54,986 bases of DNA from NCBI GenBank assembly GCA_046727855.1, contig JBKPDL010000088.1:1-54986 (forward strand), given 5' to 3'. This DNA comes from DASPWV01 sp046727855. GTDB lineage: Bacteria > Acidobacteriota > Vicinamibacteria > Vicinamibacterales > UBA2999. Positions 25,494 through 34,105 of this stretch are shown here, one piece after another; position 1 is the first letter of the stretch, and the number at the start of each line of letters is the position of its first letter. Made by a program: the position numbers and the translations under genes. Below the pieces are notes generated by a model that saw only the letters and a list, made by a program, of their open reading frames with translations, had not been told where the DNA came from and did not search any database.

Positions 25494-26546
25494 CTAGCGC
25501 TGGATGCGCGCCGAGCCGCCATGCGCAAAGGCGCGTACCTGTTCGAGCGTCGCCATCGTGGTATCGCCCGGAAAGCCGGCGACGAGCGCACCGTGCGCCC
25601 ACCCGAGTCGCAGCGCTTCGTCAGGAGGTGCCCCCGTCAGCAACCCATAGAACAATCCCGACGCGAAGGCGTCGCCCCCGCCTACGCGATCGTAGACGTC
25701 AAGGGTGCATGTTGGCGCGACATATGTCTTCCCGTTGATCCATGCGACGGCCGCCCATGTGTGCCGATTCGTCGAATGCACATCGCGCAGAGTGGTGGCG
25801 ACGACTTTGATGCGCGGGTACTTGTCGAGAACACGGTCGATCATGCCGAAGAAGACGCTCGGATCGAGCGTGGACCTCGCGGCCAGCTCCGGACCCGGAA
25901 TGCCCAGCCCTTTTTGCAGGTCTTCTTCGTTGCCGACAAGCACGTCGACGTGCTCGACTATGCGGCCGAGAATCGCCAAGGCGCGCTTCGATCCGCCCGA
26001 CGCGTTCCAGAGCTTTTCGCGATAGTTCAGATCGAACGACACCGTCGCGCCGTGCGCCCGGGCGGCCTGCATCGCTTCGAGGATCAAATCGGACGTGGTG
26101 GGCGAGAGCGACGCGAAGATGCCCCCACTGTGGAACCAGCGCACACCATCGCCGAAGATGGCGGCCCAATCGAAATCGCCCGGCTTGAGTTGCGCGGCCG
26201 CTTCGTTGGCGCGGTTATAGAAGACGACCGGCGGCCGCATACCGTGCCCACGATCGCTGTAGACGGTAGCCATGTTGGGGCCCCAGGCCCCGTCGTGCGC
26301 GAACGTCTTGTAAAAGGGCGTAACGCCCATTGCCCGTACGCGTCCAGCGATCAACTCGCCAATTGGATACTCCACCATTGCTGTGGCGATACCGGCACGC
26401 AGACGAAAGCAGTCGGACAAGTTGGCGGCCGTGTTGTACTCACCGCCGCTGACGTGAATGGCGCAATGAGTAGCTTTGCGAAAGGGGACGACGCCGGGAT
26501 CAAGCCGATGGACAAGCGCACCAAGTGCCAGGAAATCGAGCGTCAT
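25494..26546 (-). CDS. kdgK: PfkB-family sugar kinase, probably 2-dehydro-3-deoxygluconokinase
   Basis: This 350-residue protein has the PfkB fold: an N-terminal sugar-binding half (VSGGEYNTAANLSDCF), FHSGGIFASLS, VSFDLNYREKLW and the phosphate-binding signature DRVGGGDAFASGLFYGLL with the catalytic Asp. DxNYRxxLW is typical for KDG kinases. It is last gene of an operon with gnd and larA. Its ATG shares one base with the gnd TGA (TGATG), so translation is coupled. The expected reaction is 2-keto-3-deoxygluconate plus ATP to KDPG; other ketosugars are possible. Confidence 0.85.
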   Translation of the reverse strand: MTLDFLALGALVHRLDPGVVPFRKATHCAIHVSGGEYNTAANLSDCFRLRAGIATAMVEYPIGELIAGRVRAMGVTPFYKTFAHDGAWGPNMATVYSDRGHGMRPPVVFYNRANEAAAQLKPGDFDWAAIFGDGVRWFHSGGIFASLSPTTSDLILEAMQAARAHGATVSFDLNYREKLWNASGGSKRALAILGRIVEHVDVLVGNEEDLQKGLGIPGPELAARSTLDPSVFFGMIDRVLDKYPRIKVVATTLRDVHSTNRHTWAAVAWINGKTYVAPTCTLDVYDRVGGGDAFASGLFYGLLTGAPPDEALRLGWAHGALVAGFPGDTTMATLEQVRAFAHGGSARIQR

Positions 26547-27955
26547 CAATGAGTGACCCAGTCGGTGTGGAAGACGCCCTCACGATCAATCCGTCGGTAT
26601 GTGTGCGCGCCGAAGTAGTCGCGCTGCGCCTGCGTGAGGTTGGCCGGAAGCCGCTCGCTTCGATACGCATCGTAATAGGCGAGCGACGATGCCGTGGCCG
26701 GCACAGGAATGCCGGCCTTGACAGCGGCCGCCACGACGTGACGCCAACCGTCCTGCCGGGCTGCCAGCGCATCGCGAAACGCATCATCGAGCATGAGATT
26801 GACCAGGCCGCGTTCGCGTGCAAACGCCGCTCGGATGTCTTCGAGCAGGCTCGCTCGGATGATGCAGCCGGCGCGCCAGATCTTCGCGACGGTACCCGGA
26901 TCGATGTCGTAGCCGTATTCCTTCGACGCGAGACGAAGCATGGCGAACCCTTGGGCGTACGACGTGATCTTGCTCGCATAGAGCGCCTGCCGAGCCGCGT
27001 CGACGAGGCTGGCGCGCGCCGCGACTGTTGCGGATGGCCCACGCAGCACACGGCTCGCCGCCACGCGCTCGGCCTTCAGCGAGGAAAGGATTCGCGCTTC
27101 GACCGCGGCGTTGACCGTTGGAATCGGTGCGCCGATGTCGAACGCGTTCTGGCTCATCCACTTTCCCGTGCCCTTTTGCTGCGCTTCGTCCACGATCACA
27201 TCGACGAGCGGCTGGCCGGTGCCGTTGTCCGTGCGTGCGAGCACGTCTGCCGTGATTTCGATGAGGTACGAGCGCAGCTCGCCACGGTTCCAGTCGGAGA
27301 AGATGCCGCCGATCTCCTGAACGCCCAAACCCGCTCCGCGGTGCAGCAGGTCGTAGGTTTCGGCAATGAGCTGCATGTCGCTGTACTCAATGCCGTTGTG
27401 CACCATCTTGACGTAGTGCCCTGCGCCGCGAGGTCCGATGTAGTCCACGCACGGTTCGCCGTCTTCCGCTTTCGCCGCGATCGCGCGGAAGATGTCTTTC
27501 AGCGCATCCCACGCCGGGCGCGGACCACCGGGCATGATCGCGGGCCCGAGCAGCGCGCCTTGCTCGCCTCCCGACACGCCGGCACCAACAAATCGAAGAC
27601 CTGCCGAGGCCAGATCGTCCGAGCGCCGATCGGTGTCTGTGAAGAGCGAATTGCCGCCGTCGATCAGAATGTCGTCTTTCTCCAGGTAAGGGCGCAGGTG
27701 GGCGATGACGCTGTCTACAGGCGGCCCGGCGGGCACCATCATCAGGACCCGGCGCGGACGCTCCAGCGCTTCCATCAACTGTTCGGGCCGATCAACCCCG
27801 ATAATCGCTTTCCCTTTCGCGGGTCCTTCGAGAAAGGCCTTGGTCTTTTTCGCATCGAGGTCGTAGCCCGCGACGGCAAACCCGTTGCTCTCGATGTTCC
27901 GCGCCAGACTTGCGCCCATGACGCCAAGTCCAACGACGCCCATGCGGTACTTCAC
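26546..27955 (-). CDS. gnd: 6-phosphogluconate dehydrogenase, decarboxylating
   Basis: The GTG at 27955 overlaps the larA stop by 4 bp (GTGA) and gives 469 residues, the normal length. The Rossmann start is MGVVGLGVMGASLARN. The catalytic signature follows: DGGNSLFTDTDRR, GAGVSGGEQGALLGPAIMPGG (the substrate loop) and GAGHYVKMVHNGIEYSDMQL with the catalytic Lys and Asn. The C-terminal helical domain ends in AHTYRRIDREG and HTDW. It oxidises 6-phosphogluconate to ribulose-5-phosphate, normally with NADP. The larger open frame up to 28465 is antisense to larA and is not coding. Confidence 0.95.
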   Translation of the reverse strand: MKYRMGVVGLGVMGASLARNIESNGFAVAGYDLDAKKTKAFLEGPAKGKAIIGVDRPEQLMEALERPRRVLMMVPAGPPVDSVIAHLRPYLEKDDILIDGGNSLFTDTDRRSDDLASAGLRFVGAGVSGGEQGALLGPAIMPGGPRPAWDALKDIFRAIAAKAEDGEPCVDYIGPRGAGHYVKMVHNGIEYSDMQLIAETYDLLHRGAGLGVQEIGGIFSDWNRGELRSYLIEITADVLARTDNGTGQPLVDVIVDEAQQKGTGKWMSQNAFDIGAPIPTVNAAVEARILSSLKAERVAASRVLRGPSATVAARASLVDAARQALYASKITSYAQGFAMLRLASKEYGYDIDPGTVAKIWRAGCIIRASLLEDIRAAFARERGLVNLMLDDAFRDALAARQDGWRHVVAAAVKAGIPVPATASSLAYYDAYRSERLPANLTQAQRDYFGAHTYRRIDREGVFHTDWVTH

Positions 27956-29256
27956 GATGCGTCCTCGGTAAAGACAGGAGGTTGTCCAACCCTGTAGAGC
28001 AATTCGCCCGCGCGCGGCACCACGAGCCAGCCGTTCGGCTCGTGCGCCTGCCACGCCCCCACATCGATGCTGTTGGGATCGAGATAACCGACGTTGATGC
28101 GATCGCAGCGTTCGCGCGAGATGCCGGTAGCGAGCGTGACGCGAATGCGCGGCGTTTCCAGCGCGCAACTTGGATCGAACGAGCCGAGTCCTTTGAGGTG
28201 CGTGGAGTGCGCCAGGATCCCGCCGGGGTATTTCGCGAAACGCTCCCACTGCCGCAAAAAGTAGTCGCGGCAGTGATATCCGATCTCCTCGATCAAAGCT
28301 CCGTGGACATGACTCACTTCGTTCACATGCGGCGCGTAAATCACCACTTCGCCATGGTCCGCAACCGCGGGTTCTGTCTTGTACATCCCTTTTGCCGCCG
28401 TCCACAAATCCTGATACATCGACGGCATCACCGCCAGCACTCGCTCGTACGGTTTGTCCACCCACACGATATGCCGGTTGGCCGACAACGTGGCCGCCTG
28501 ACGCCAGGCTTCCTTGGTGTCGCCGCAGAAAATGCCTGCTACCCCGGCGTGCGTTACGACGAGGGCCAAGAGTGACGTGGGTGTGTCGAGCAAGCCGGCC
28601 GCGCGATCGATCACCGCCCGCACCGGCGTGTCCAGCGTGCCGATCATCTCGTAGCTCGTGATCAGCGCCCCAAGCCAGTGGGTGAAGTGGATGATCTCGG
28701 CGGCCGCGATACCCGGGAAGAAATATTTTGTCCCCCCCGAGAAGCCGGCAACCTCATGGGGAAACACGGGTCCGCAGATGAGGATGTGGTCGTACTCGGT
28801 AACCAGCCTGTTGAGCGCGACCGGCACGTCCTCGCGTAAACGGCCGGCCGTCAGCTCTTCGATCTCGGTTGCCGGAATCGTCCCCAGCCTGACGAACGTG
28901 GCCGCGTCGTCCCATCGATGGTTGAAAATCCGCCGCTTTCTCGCGATACCGTTGACCACTGGCTGACCGATGAGCGCTGTAAGCTGAGCGTCGCTCATGG
29001 GCGTGTGGGTGCCGAGCGCTACAAGGTAGTCGAGCGCCGCGACGCGGGTCCCGAGCTCACGCTCAATCGTGTCGAACATGAGCGGCATCGGCATCGTCCG
29101 CGTGCCGTCAGGGATCAGCACCAGCACTCGGCGGCCGTCCACCGGCAGTCGCTCCAGTCCTTTGCCGGCGATGCGTGCAATCTCGCCGTTCGAGAGATAC
29201 GCTTCCGTAAGACCACGGCCAACGACATCTTTGACGGGGAGATGCATGATTGACAC
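27952..29256 (-). CDS. LarA-family nickel-pincer racemase/epimerase
   Basis: This 434-residue DUF2088/LarA homologue starts at the GTG at 29256 (GGAG 6 bp upstream). It has DGTR (50-53) and the histidines and lysine of the nickel-pincer site with LarA spacing: His84 in GTHTP, His167, Lys177 ten residues later in PHEVAGFSGGTK, and His193 sixteen after the Lys. These correspond to H108, H174, K184 and H200 of the Lactobacillus enzyme. It is first gene of an operon with gnd and a KDG-type kinase. The LarA superfamily includes lactate, malate and hydroxyglutarate racemases and a gluconate 2-epimerase; the operon favours a sugar acid. No larB, larC or larE is in the window. Confidence 0.88.
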   Translation of the reverse strand: MSIMHLPVKDVVGRGLTEAYLSNGEIARIAGKGLERLPVDGRRVLVLIPDGTRTMPMPLMFDTIERELGTRVAALDYLVALGTHTPMSDAQLTALIGQPVVNGIARKRRIFNHRWDDAATFVRLGTIPATEIEELTAGRLREDVPVALNRLVTEYDHILICGPVFPHEVAGFSGGTKYFFPGIAAAEIIHFTHWLGALITSYEMIGTLDTPVRAVIDRAAGLLDTPTSLLALVVTHAGVAGIFCGDTKEAWRQAATLSANRHIVWVDKPYERVLAVMPSMYQDLWTAAKGMYKTEPAVADHGEVVIYAPHVNEVSHVHGALIEEIGYHCRDYFLRQWERFAKYPGGILAHSTHLKGLGSFDPSCALETPRIRVTLATGISRERCDRINVGYLDPNSIDVGAWQAHEPNGWLVVPRAGELLYRVGQPPVFTEDAS

Positions 29257-29319
29257 GGAGATCTCCTGTCTCTTAATGCGCAGCCTGCATTGAAGTCAAC
29301 CCTGTTACCGATCACTGAA

Positions 29320-29355
29320 GCGCGGAATTCGCTTGCCTGCGCGTGAATTCCGCGC
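29320..29355. repeat. Inverted repeat between divergent genes
   Basis: GCGCGGAATTC (29320-29330) and GAATTCCGCGC (29345-29355) are perfect 11-bp arms around a 14-nt loop. It lies 64 bp before the larA start, between that operon and the divergent secreted-protein gene. It could be an operator or a hairpin. The rest of 29257-29489 shows nothing else. Confidence 0.5.
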
Positions 29356-29489
29356 GGCTTCGGCTTCCAGCGATCAGCTCTCAGCACGAGGTATGAATGG
29401 CGCAATGCTGGAACAGTCGTTGCAAGGCACGCGGCGACGGCGCGGCCGCGGCGAGCGATGCATGGGGTGGCGCCAGAAGGAGATTTCTT

Positions 29490-29987
29490 ATGAAACTGGC
29501 GTGGTTGCTCGCGTTAAGTCTGACGGTGCTGCCGTTTTTATCGCTTCCCATTCAATCCGTTGCACACGGCGACGCTGGAGCCTCCGACGTGGATCTCGGA
29601 GGCATCTACGCCTGCGAGGGGATGCGTCCGGACGGTGTCGGATATCGCGGGACGGTTCGCATCATTCGACACAACGGCACCTACGATCTGTTGTGGTCCG
29701 TCGGTGACGAGGAGCAGGAGCAATACCTGGGAGTGGGAATTCTGACTGACCACGTGCTCTCGGTGAGCTATTTCGGCGGCACAACCGGACTCGCCGTCTA
29801 CCGTATCGAACAGGATGCGAAAGGCCAACAGCTTATTGGCACCTGGACGGTGCCTCAGGCCGACGGGAAAGTGGCTGCTGAAACTTTGAGGAGACTTAGC
29901 AAGGAGCTTGGCGCGTCGCAACCGCGTCCGGTGCCGGAGCCACGCCCCGCCCGCGTGCTTCCGTCCTGGCATCTGCGTCCCGCATAA
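29490..29987 (+). CDS. Small secreted protein of unknown function
   Basis: The ATG at 29490 has AAGGAG 7 bp upstream and gives 165 residues; codons before it are not supported. The signal peptide is KLAWLLALSLTVLPFLSLP. The mature part has a lipocalin-like, all-beta pattern: GIYACEGMRPDGVGYRGTVR, TYDLLWSVGDE, YLGVGILTDHVLSVSYFGG, GLAVYRIE and LIGTWT. This set of 'G-Y..W.., GvGi..g..lsVsY' strands occurs in uncharacterised exported proteins of several phyla. A proline-rich tail ends the protein. It lies 9 bp before the aldo/keto reductase, so they may be co-transcribed. Confidence 0.75.
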   Translation: MKLAWLLALSLTVLPFLSLPIQSVAHGDAGASDVDLGGIYACEGMRPDGVGYRGTVRIIRHNGTYDLLWSVGDEEQEQYLGVGILTDHVLSVSYFGGTTGLAVYRIEQDAKGQQLIGTWTVPQADGKVAAETLRRLSKELGASQPRPVPEPRPARVLPSWHLRPA

Positions 29988-29996
29988 AATCGCGGG

Positions 29997-30965
29997 ATGG
30001 TGCGGCGACAGCTGGGTCAGTCCGATCTCGAGATCACGCCCATTGGCCTCGGTGCCTGGGCTATCGGCGGCGAGTGGATGTTCGGATGGGGGCCGCAGGA
30101 CGATCGCGATTCCGTTGCGACGATTCGCCGTGCCATCGACCTCGGCATCAACTGGATTGATACTGCCGCCGCATACGGCCTCGGCCACTCCGAAGCCGTG
30201 GTAGGGCGCGCACTGCGCGATGTGTCTCGTCACGAGCGACCCTACGTCTTTACCAAAGGTACGCTCGTCTGGGACGAACAGCAGACCGTTACTCACAACC
30301 TGCAACCCGAATCGTTGCGGCGCGAAGCCGAGCAAAGCCTGCGGCGGCTCGACACCGACCGCATCGACCTCTACCAACTCCACTGGCCGGTCTGGCCGAG
30401 CAGCCCGCCAGGTCACGATCCAGGTTCACTCGAGCAGGCGTGGGAAACGCTCGCCGCCTTGCAGCGCGAGGGTAAAGTGCGTCACATCGGCATATGCAAT
30501 GCCGACGCAGAGCAGCTCGCGCGCATTCATCGCATTGCCCCAGTCACGAGTCTCCAGCCCCCTTATTCCATCGTCCGGCGGGAGATCGAGGCGAAGACGC
30601 TGCCGTTCTGCCAGCAGAACGGGGTTGGCGTCATCGTGTATTCGCCCATGCAGTCGGGCCTTCTCACGGGTAAGATGACGCGCGAGCGGCTTGCCGCCTT
30701 GCCCGAGAGCGACTGGCGGCGGAAAGGCAAGTACTTCCAGGAGCCGCTGTTCAGCGAAGCGCTGCGCGTCGTCGATCGACTCGAGACGATCGCCGCGCAC
30801 GAGCGGCGCACGCCCGGGGAGATCGCGATTGCGTGGACGCTGCGCCATCCGGCGGTGACCGGCGCCATTGTTGGCGCACGCCATCCTGATCAAATCAGCG
30901 AGCTCGCCAGAGCCGGCGACGTGGCGCTCACGTCACAGCAAATGGCCCAAATCGAGCAGACATAG
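29997..30965 (+). CDS. Aldo/keto reductase
   Basis: This 322-residue TIM-barrel oxidoreductase has the AKR catalytic tetrad: Asp55, Tyr60 (WIDTAAAYGLGHSE), Lys87 (FTKG) and His129 (LYQLHWP). The C-terminal NADPH-binding region is WTLRHPAVTGAIVGARHPDQ. It reduces aldehydes or ketones with NADPH. The sequence most resembles the YajO/IolS-like group acting on sugar or general carbonyl substrates. The substrate is not predictable. The 150 bp after it (30966-31115), up to the convergent gene, hold nothing I can support. Confidence 0.93.
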   Translation: MVRRQLGQSDLEITPIGLGAWAIGGEWMFGWGPQDDRDSVATIRRAIDLGINWIDTAAAYGLGHSEAVVGRALRDVSRHERPYVFTKGTLVWDEQQTVTHNLQPESLRREAEQSLRRLDTDRIDLYQLHWPVWPSSPPGHDPGSLEQAWETLAALQREGKVRHIGICNADAEQLARIHRIAPVTSLQPPYSIVRREIEAKTLPFCQQNGVGVIVYSPMQSGLLTGKMTRERLAALPESDWRRKGKYFQEPLFSEALRVVDRLETIAAHERRTPGEIAIAWTLRHPAVTGAIVGARHPDQISELARAGDVALTSQQMAQIEQT

Positions 30966-31115
30966 CCGCACACCGTTTCGTCCCATTCAGCTCGAACCAG
31001 ACACTCCGGCCCGCTCCTGTCGCTTCAAGCGTCTCGAAGGCATCCTTGGAGACCGTGGGTATGTCCGATTACGTCAAGAGAGACAAGTGCGTGCGCAAAC
31101 GACAGGTGCGGACGG

Positions 31116-32810
31116 TCACTGGCGCGCGGGCGCGGCTGCGACGGCCGGCAGGCGATCGAGGCCCACCAGTCTCCATTCACTTCCCGTGCGCCGGAAGTAC
31201 GCGGACACCGGAACCGTCCACGACGGCTGCGCCGCTTCGACGGCGGCCACGTCGATCTTGACGAACGCGCCTGCGCCGGACGGCAACGCCGCCGGCGCCG
31301 CGATCTCGAGCGCTGAGGACGTAACCGGAGAGCCGATGGCTGCAGTCGCACCGCTGGCGTTGTCGAACGTCGTCCACGTGGCGCGATAGCCGCCACCAGG
31401 TGCGTTGCCGGCGCCTGCGTCAACGGCTGCGTTGCGGAAACGAAGCCGGCCGTCTCCCGAAAGAGTGAAATCGACGAGCGGGTTCACCGCGTTCATGTAA
31501 TGAGTGACGATCTTGTTGCGCCGCTGAATCAGGACATCCGCGAGCAACTTCTCGTCCGAGGGCTGACTGTACCGCCCGGTTTTGACGACAGCGTCAATCA
31601 TATTGTCGGTGAAGGCGGCCAGACGCCGGGCGGCCCAGAACGTATCATCGGCGCGCGCCCGGAGAAGCGCCGCCGCTGGCACGCGCGGCTTCCACTCTTC
31701 AGGTTCGAAGGCATCGGCCTCAAAGCGCCCAATCGCTTCGTTGTCGACGTAACCTACCGTATGCCATGGGCGTAGTGGGAATCCAAACAGAAACAGACGC
31801 TGCGCGACCTGGCCGCCCTCGTACAAGTGTTCCCATCCTTCGTCGTACTCGCGGGGCGCGAGCGCGCCGGTGCCAAATGTCGATCCCACGTCCTGCAGAT
31901 AATGCCGCACGACGGCGCGCCCGCCCTGGCTGATCACCGTGTCCACGGTGTTGCCGGCTTTCATGTCGACGAGATTGGTCCACGCGCCAAAGACCTTGAG
32001 CGCGCGCAATGATCGCCGGTGCTCGTGCGGGATGATGTCGTTGGGATCGTCCGGACGTGTGCCGTGATACTTGAAGCCGCCGACGACGCGGCCCGACAAT
32101 CCTCGCGCGGCGACGGCGCGGTAGGTCCCGTCCTCGCTCCTGTGTGAGCGGTCGAAGACCTCGTCGATATCGCTCTGCTTGAGCGGCCGCCTCCGTCCTG
32201 ACGGCGGCGTAAACATCGCCTCAGGCGAGATCTCGAGATCCTGCGGCCTCACGGTAATAAGATGGTTCTCCACCTGCCAGTAGCCGAGCGTCCAGAAGAT
32301 TTTGTTGGCCACCAGGATTGCCCCCGTGGCGGCTTCGGGATGGTCGGGCGCGTCAAAGGACACGAACCACAGTTCGCCTTTGGAATCGCGCATCGTGAAT
32401 CCGGGCGAGAAGCCCGATCGCTTCGGCGCCGTGATGGTCCAGCGCCCAGGCGCGGGACCCTCGATCTCGAGCGGACCTTTGGCCGCTTCCTCCGGCGTGA
32501 CGGTTCGGGTAAGGAGACGGTTGGTAAACCAGTTCGAATCGGGTACTTCATCGATCGTGTTGACGTCGCGGGCGCGAACGTTAGGCGTCGGATCGCCGGG
32601 GCGGCCAAACAGGTTGATCGTGAGATCAACGAACAGGTCGATGTCCCACTCTGCCACCTTTGACGCGTCCTGCGTCTCAGGTTCGCGGGTGAGCGGGTCG
32701 TCGTTGTAGAAGCGAGGTCCCTGCGCCTCGGTGGCCGCAGCGATCAGGACCAGGGCTGCGACGACGGTCAGCAGGCGGACGAAGCCACGCAACAAGGCAG
32801 ACAGGTTCAT
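31116..32810 (-). CDS. Exported protein of unknown function, coupled to the barrel gene
   Basis: The start is the ATG at 32810, which shares its A with the upstream TAA (TAATG). This gives 564 residues. The signal peptide is about 1-29 (LLTVVAALVLIAAATEAQ). The mature start, GPRFYNDDPLTREPETQDAS, and later RPDDPNDIIPHEHRRSLRAL, FGAWTNLVDMKAGNT and LQDVGSTFGTGALAPREYDEGWEH are typical of a conserved acidobacterial exported family that I know only as uncharacterised. HEHRR followed by NLVD..N recalls the phosphotransfer core of some secreted kinases (CotH/HipA-like), but this is weak. It probably works with the outer-membrane barrel in front of it. Confidence 0.75.
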   Translation of the reverse strand: MNLSALLRGFVRLLTVVAALVLIAAATEAQGPRFYNDDPLTREPETQDASKVAEWDIDLFVDLTINLFGRPGDPTPNVRARDVNTIDEVPDSNWFTNRLLTRTVTPEEAAKGPLEIEGPAPGRWTITAPKRSGFSPGFTMRDSKGELWFVSFDAPDHPEAATGAILVANKIFWTLGYWQVENHLITVRPQDLEISPEAMFTPPSGRRRPLKQSDIDEVFDRSHRSEDGTYRAVAARGLSGRVVGGFKYHGTRPDDPNDIIPHEHRRSLRALKVFGAWTNLVDMKAGNTVDTVISQGGRAVVRHYLQDVGSTFGTGALAPREYDEGWEHLYEGGQVAQRLFLFGFPLRPWHTVGYVDNEAIGRFEADAFEPEEWKPRVPAAALLRARADDTFWAARRLAAFTDNMIDAVVKTGRYSQPSDEKLLADVLIQRRNKIVTHYMNAVNPLVDFTLSGDGRLRFRNAAVDAGAGNAPGGGYRATWTTFDNASGATAAIGSPVTSSALEIAAPAALPSGAGAFVKIDVAAVEAAQPSWTVPVSAYFRRTGSEWRLVGLDRLPAVAAAPARQ

Positions 32811-34000
32811 TAGAAGGCTGCCTTTCCTGAAAAGACGAGGTTGAATCCCTCGCGTCCGTGCGCGAGCTCGATCCGGAGCGGCGTGGCCACCGGCGAATGG
32901 AACCGTATGCCAATGCCGACGTCGCTTTCCATGTCGCTGAAGTCGAGGTCGCTGCGTCGCGCGGCAACTATGCCTGCGTCGTAGAAGAGCGCCATATCCA
33001 TGGCCATGCGATTGACCACCCAGCGCCAATCTGCCGACATCAGGAGGCTGTGGCGATCGCGAAAGCGCCACGACGTATACGCGCGGAGCGTGTCGCCGCT
33101 GCCGAGTGACGGCAGCAGGAAGTAGGGCACGATGTCTTCGTCGCCGATCGTGGTCTGCACCTGGCCGCGCAGCGAGAGAATCCAGTTCTCGCGCAGGATG
33201 GGAAGGTGCTGCACGATCGTGCCGTCAACGCGATCGAACGTGTAGGTGTCGTCGTTGTCGTTGTAGCGGTGGTAGGCCACTTCGTAGAGGCCGCCGCGCC
33301 TCGCGTACCCGGCCGCTGGCCGCCAATCGATGCCCGCCGACGCGACCGTGTGGAGATAGGTCGGGCTCGCCTCGAGTCCGGGTGCGGTGGCCTCGGTGTG
33401 CACGTCGAAGATTGACGGCGCAGTACCGCGGCCGTCCTCCATGTTGTAGTCCTCATACGTGGCGGCCCCGCGCAGCACGGTCCACCACACGGGCCGCACC
33501 GACAGATCGCCGCCGACGTAGGTCTCCTTCAGGCGGAAGTTGCTGCGCGATTTGGCACTGTCGATGCCAAGGCCGTAATACGCTACTTCCGTCGCATCGC
33601 GCCAGCCTGTATTCAGCGAATATTCGATTTGCCCGGTGGGCGAGCGCGGCGAGGTGAAGGTGAAATCGATCAACTTGTAAGCCCTCAGAGAGTAGAGCCC
33701 GAGGAGGTTGATCGTGTTGCGATCGCTGACGAACCGCCGATAGCCGGCCCCCAGAGTGAATCCGCCGCCGCTGTAAACGCTGCCGCTTGCTGGATACACT
33801 CCCTCGTACGTGCCGCTCATCAGCTTTTGCGTAAAGATGAGGAGCGCTTCGCCCCTGCCGGGCGTGTGCGGTGCTGCTGTTTTGGCTTTTTCCGCTTGTT
33901 CGCGGCTGATGACGTCGGTGCGAGAGTCCTGAGCGGCCGCGATGGCGGGAAACGCGAGCGCGGTGGCCACAACGCACACGGAAAATGATCGTCCGTCCAA
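32810..34000 (-). CDS. BamA/surface-antigen-like outer-membrane barrel protein
   Basis: This 396-residue protein starts at a TTG at 34000 with GAGG 7 bp upstream. The signal peptide ends AIAAAQ. No POTRA domain is visible. From about residue 70 there are repeated amphipathic strands (GGFTLGAGYRRFV, VAYYGLGIDS, GLYEVAYHRY, LRAYTSWRFRDRHSLLMSADWRW) and a C-terminal Phe, typical of Omp85-like Bac_surface_Ag barrels. DMALFYDAGIV and 'VGIGIRFHSP' match the last strands of that family. The translation overlap with the next gene suggests an exported pair, perhaps substrate and pore. The gene is divergent from the Oar-like receptor. Confidence 0.8.
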   Translation of the reverse strand: MDGRSFSVCVVATALAFPAIAAAQDSRTDVISREQAEKAKTAAPHTPGRGEALLIFTQKLMSGTYEGVYPASGSVYSGGGFTLGAGYRRFVSDRNTINLLGLYSLRAYKLIDFTFTSPRSPTGQIEYSLNTGWRDATEVAYYGLGIDSAKSRSNFRLKETYVGGDLSVRPVWWTVLRGAATYEDYNMEDGRGTAPSIFDVHTEATAPGLEASPTYLHTVASAGIDWRPAAGYARRGGLYEVAYHRYNDNDDTYTFDRVDGTIVQHLPILRENWILSLRGQVQTTIGDEDIVPYFLLPSLGSGDTLRAYTSWRFRDRHSLLMSADWRWVVNRMAMDMALFYDAGIVAARRSDLDFSDMESDVGIGIRFHSPVATPLRIELAHGREGFNLVFSGKAAF

Positions 34001-34105
34001 TAGTGTGCCTCGTCGGAAAAGAATGCCGAATGAGTTTGCGGGTCAGGATCATACACGACAAGCCTGCGCTTTGTGTGTGATTTTCGGCAGTACAATCTGG
34101 CCGAT

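Noticed and set aside
25340..25496. Plus-strand protein-like stretch (FIPFGPLKLFGC to AWSVDRIIAA)
   Set aside because: It may be a lost 3' end, but I cannot name a family and it has no start; too weak to list as a gene.
27956..28465. N-terminal extension of the gnd frame
   Set aside because: It overlaps larA on the same strand in another frame; the GTG at 27955 restores the normal 469-residue length.
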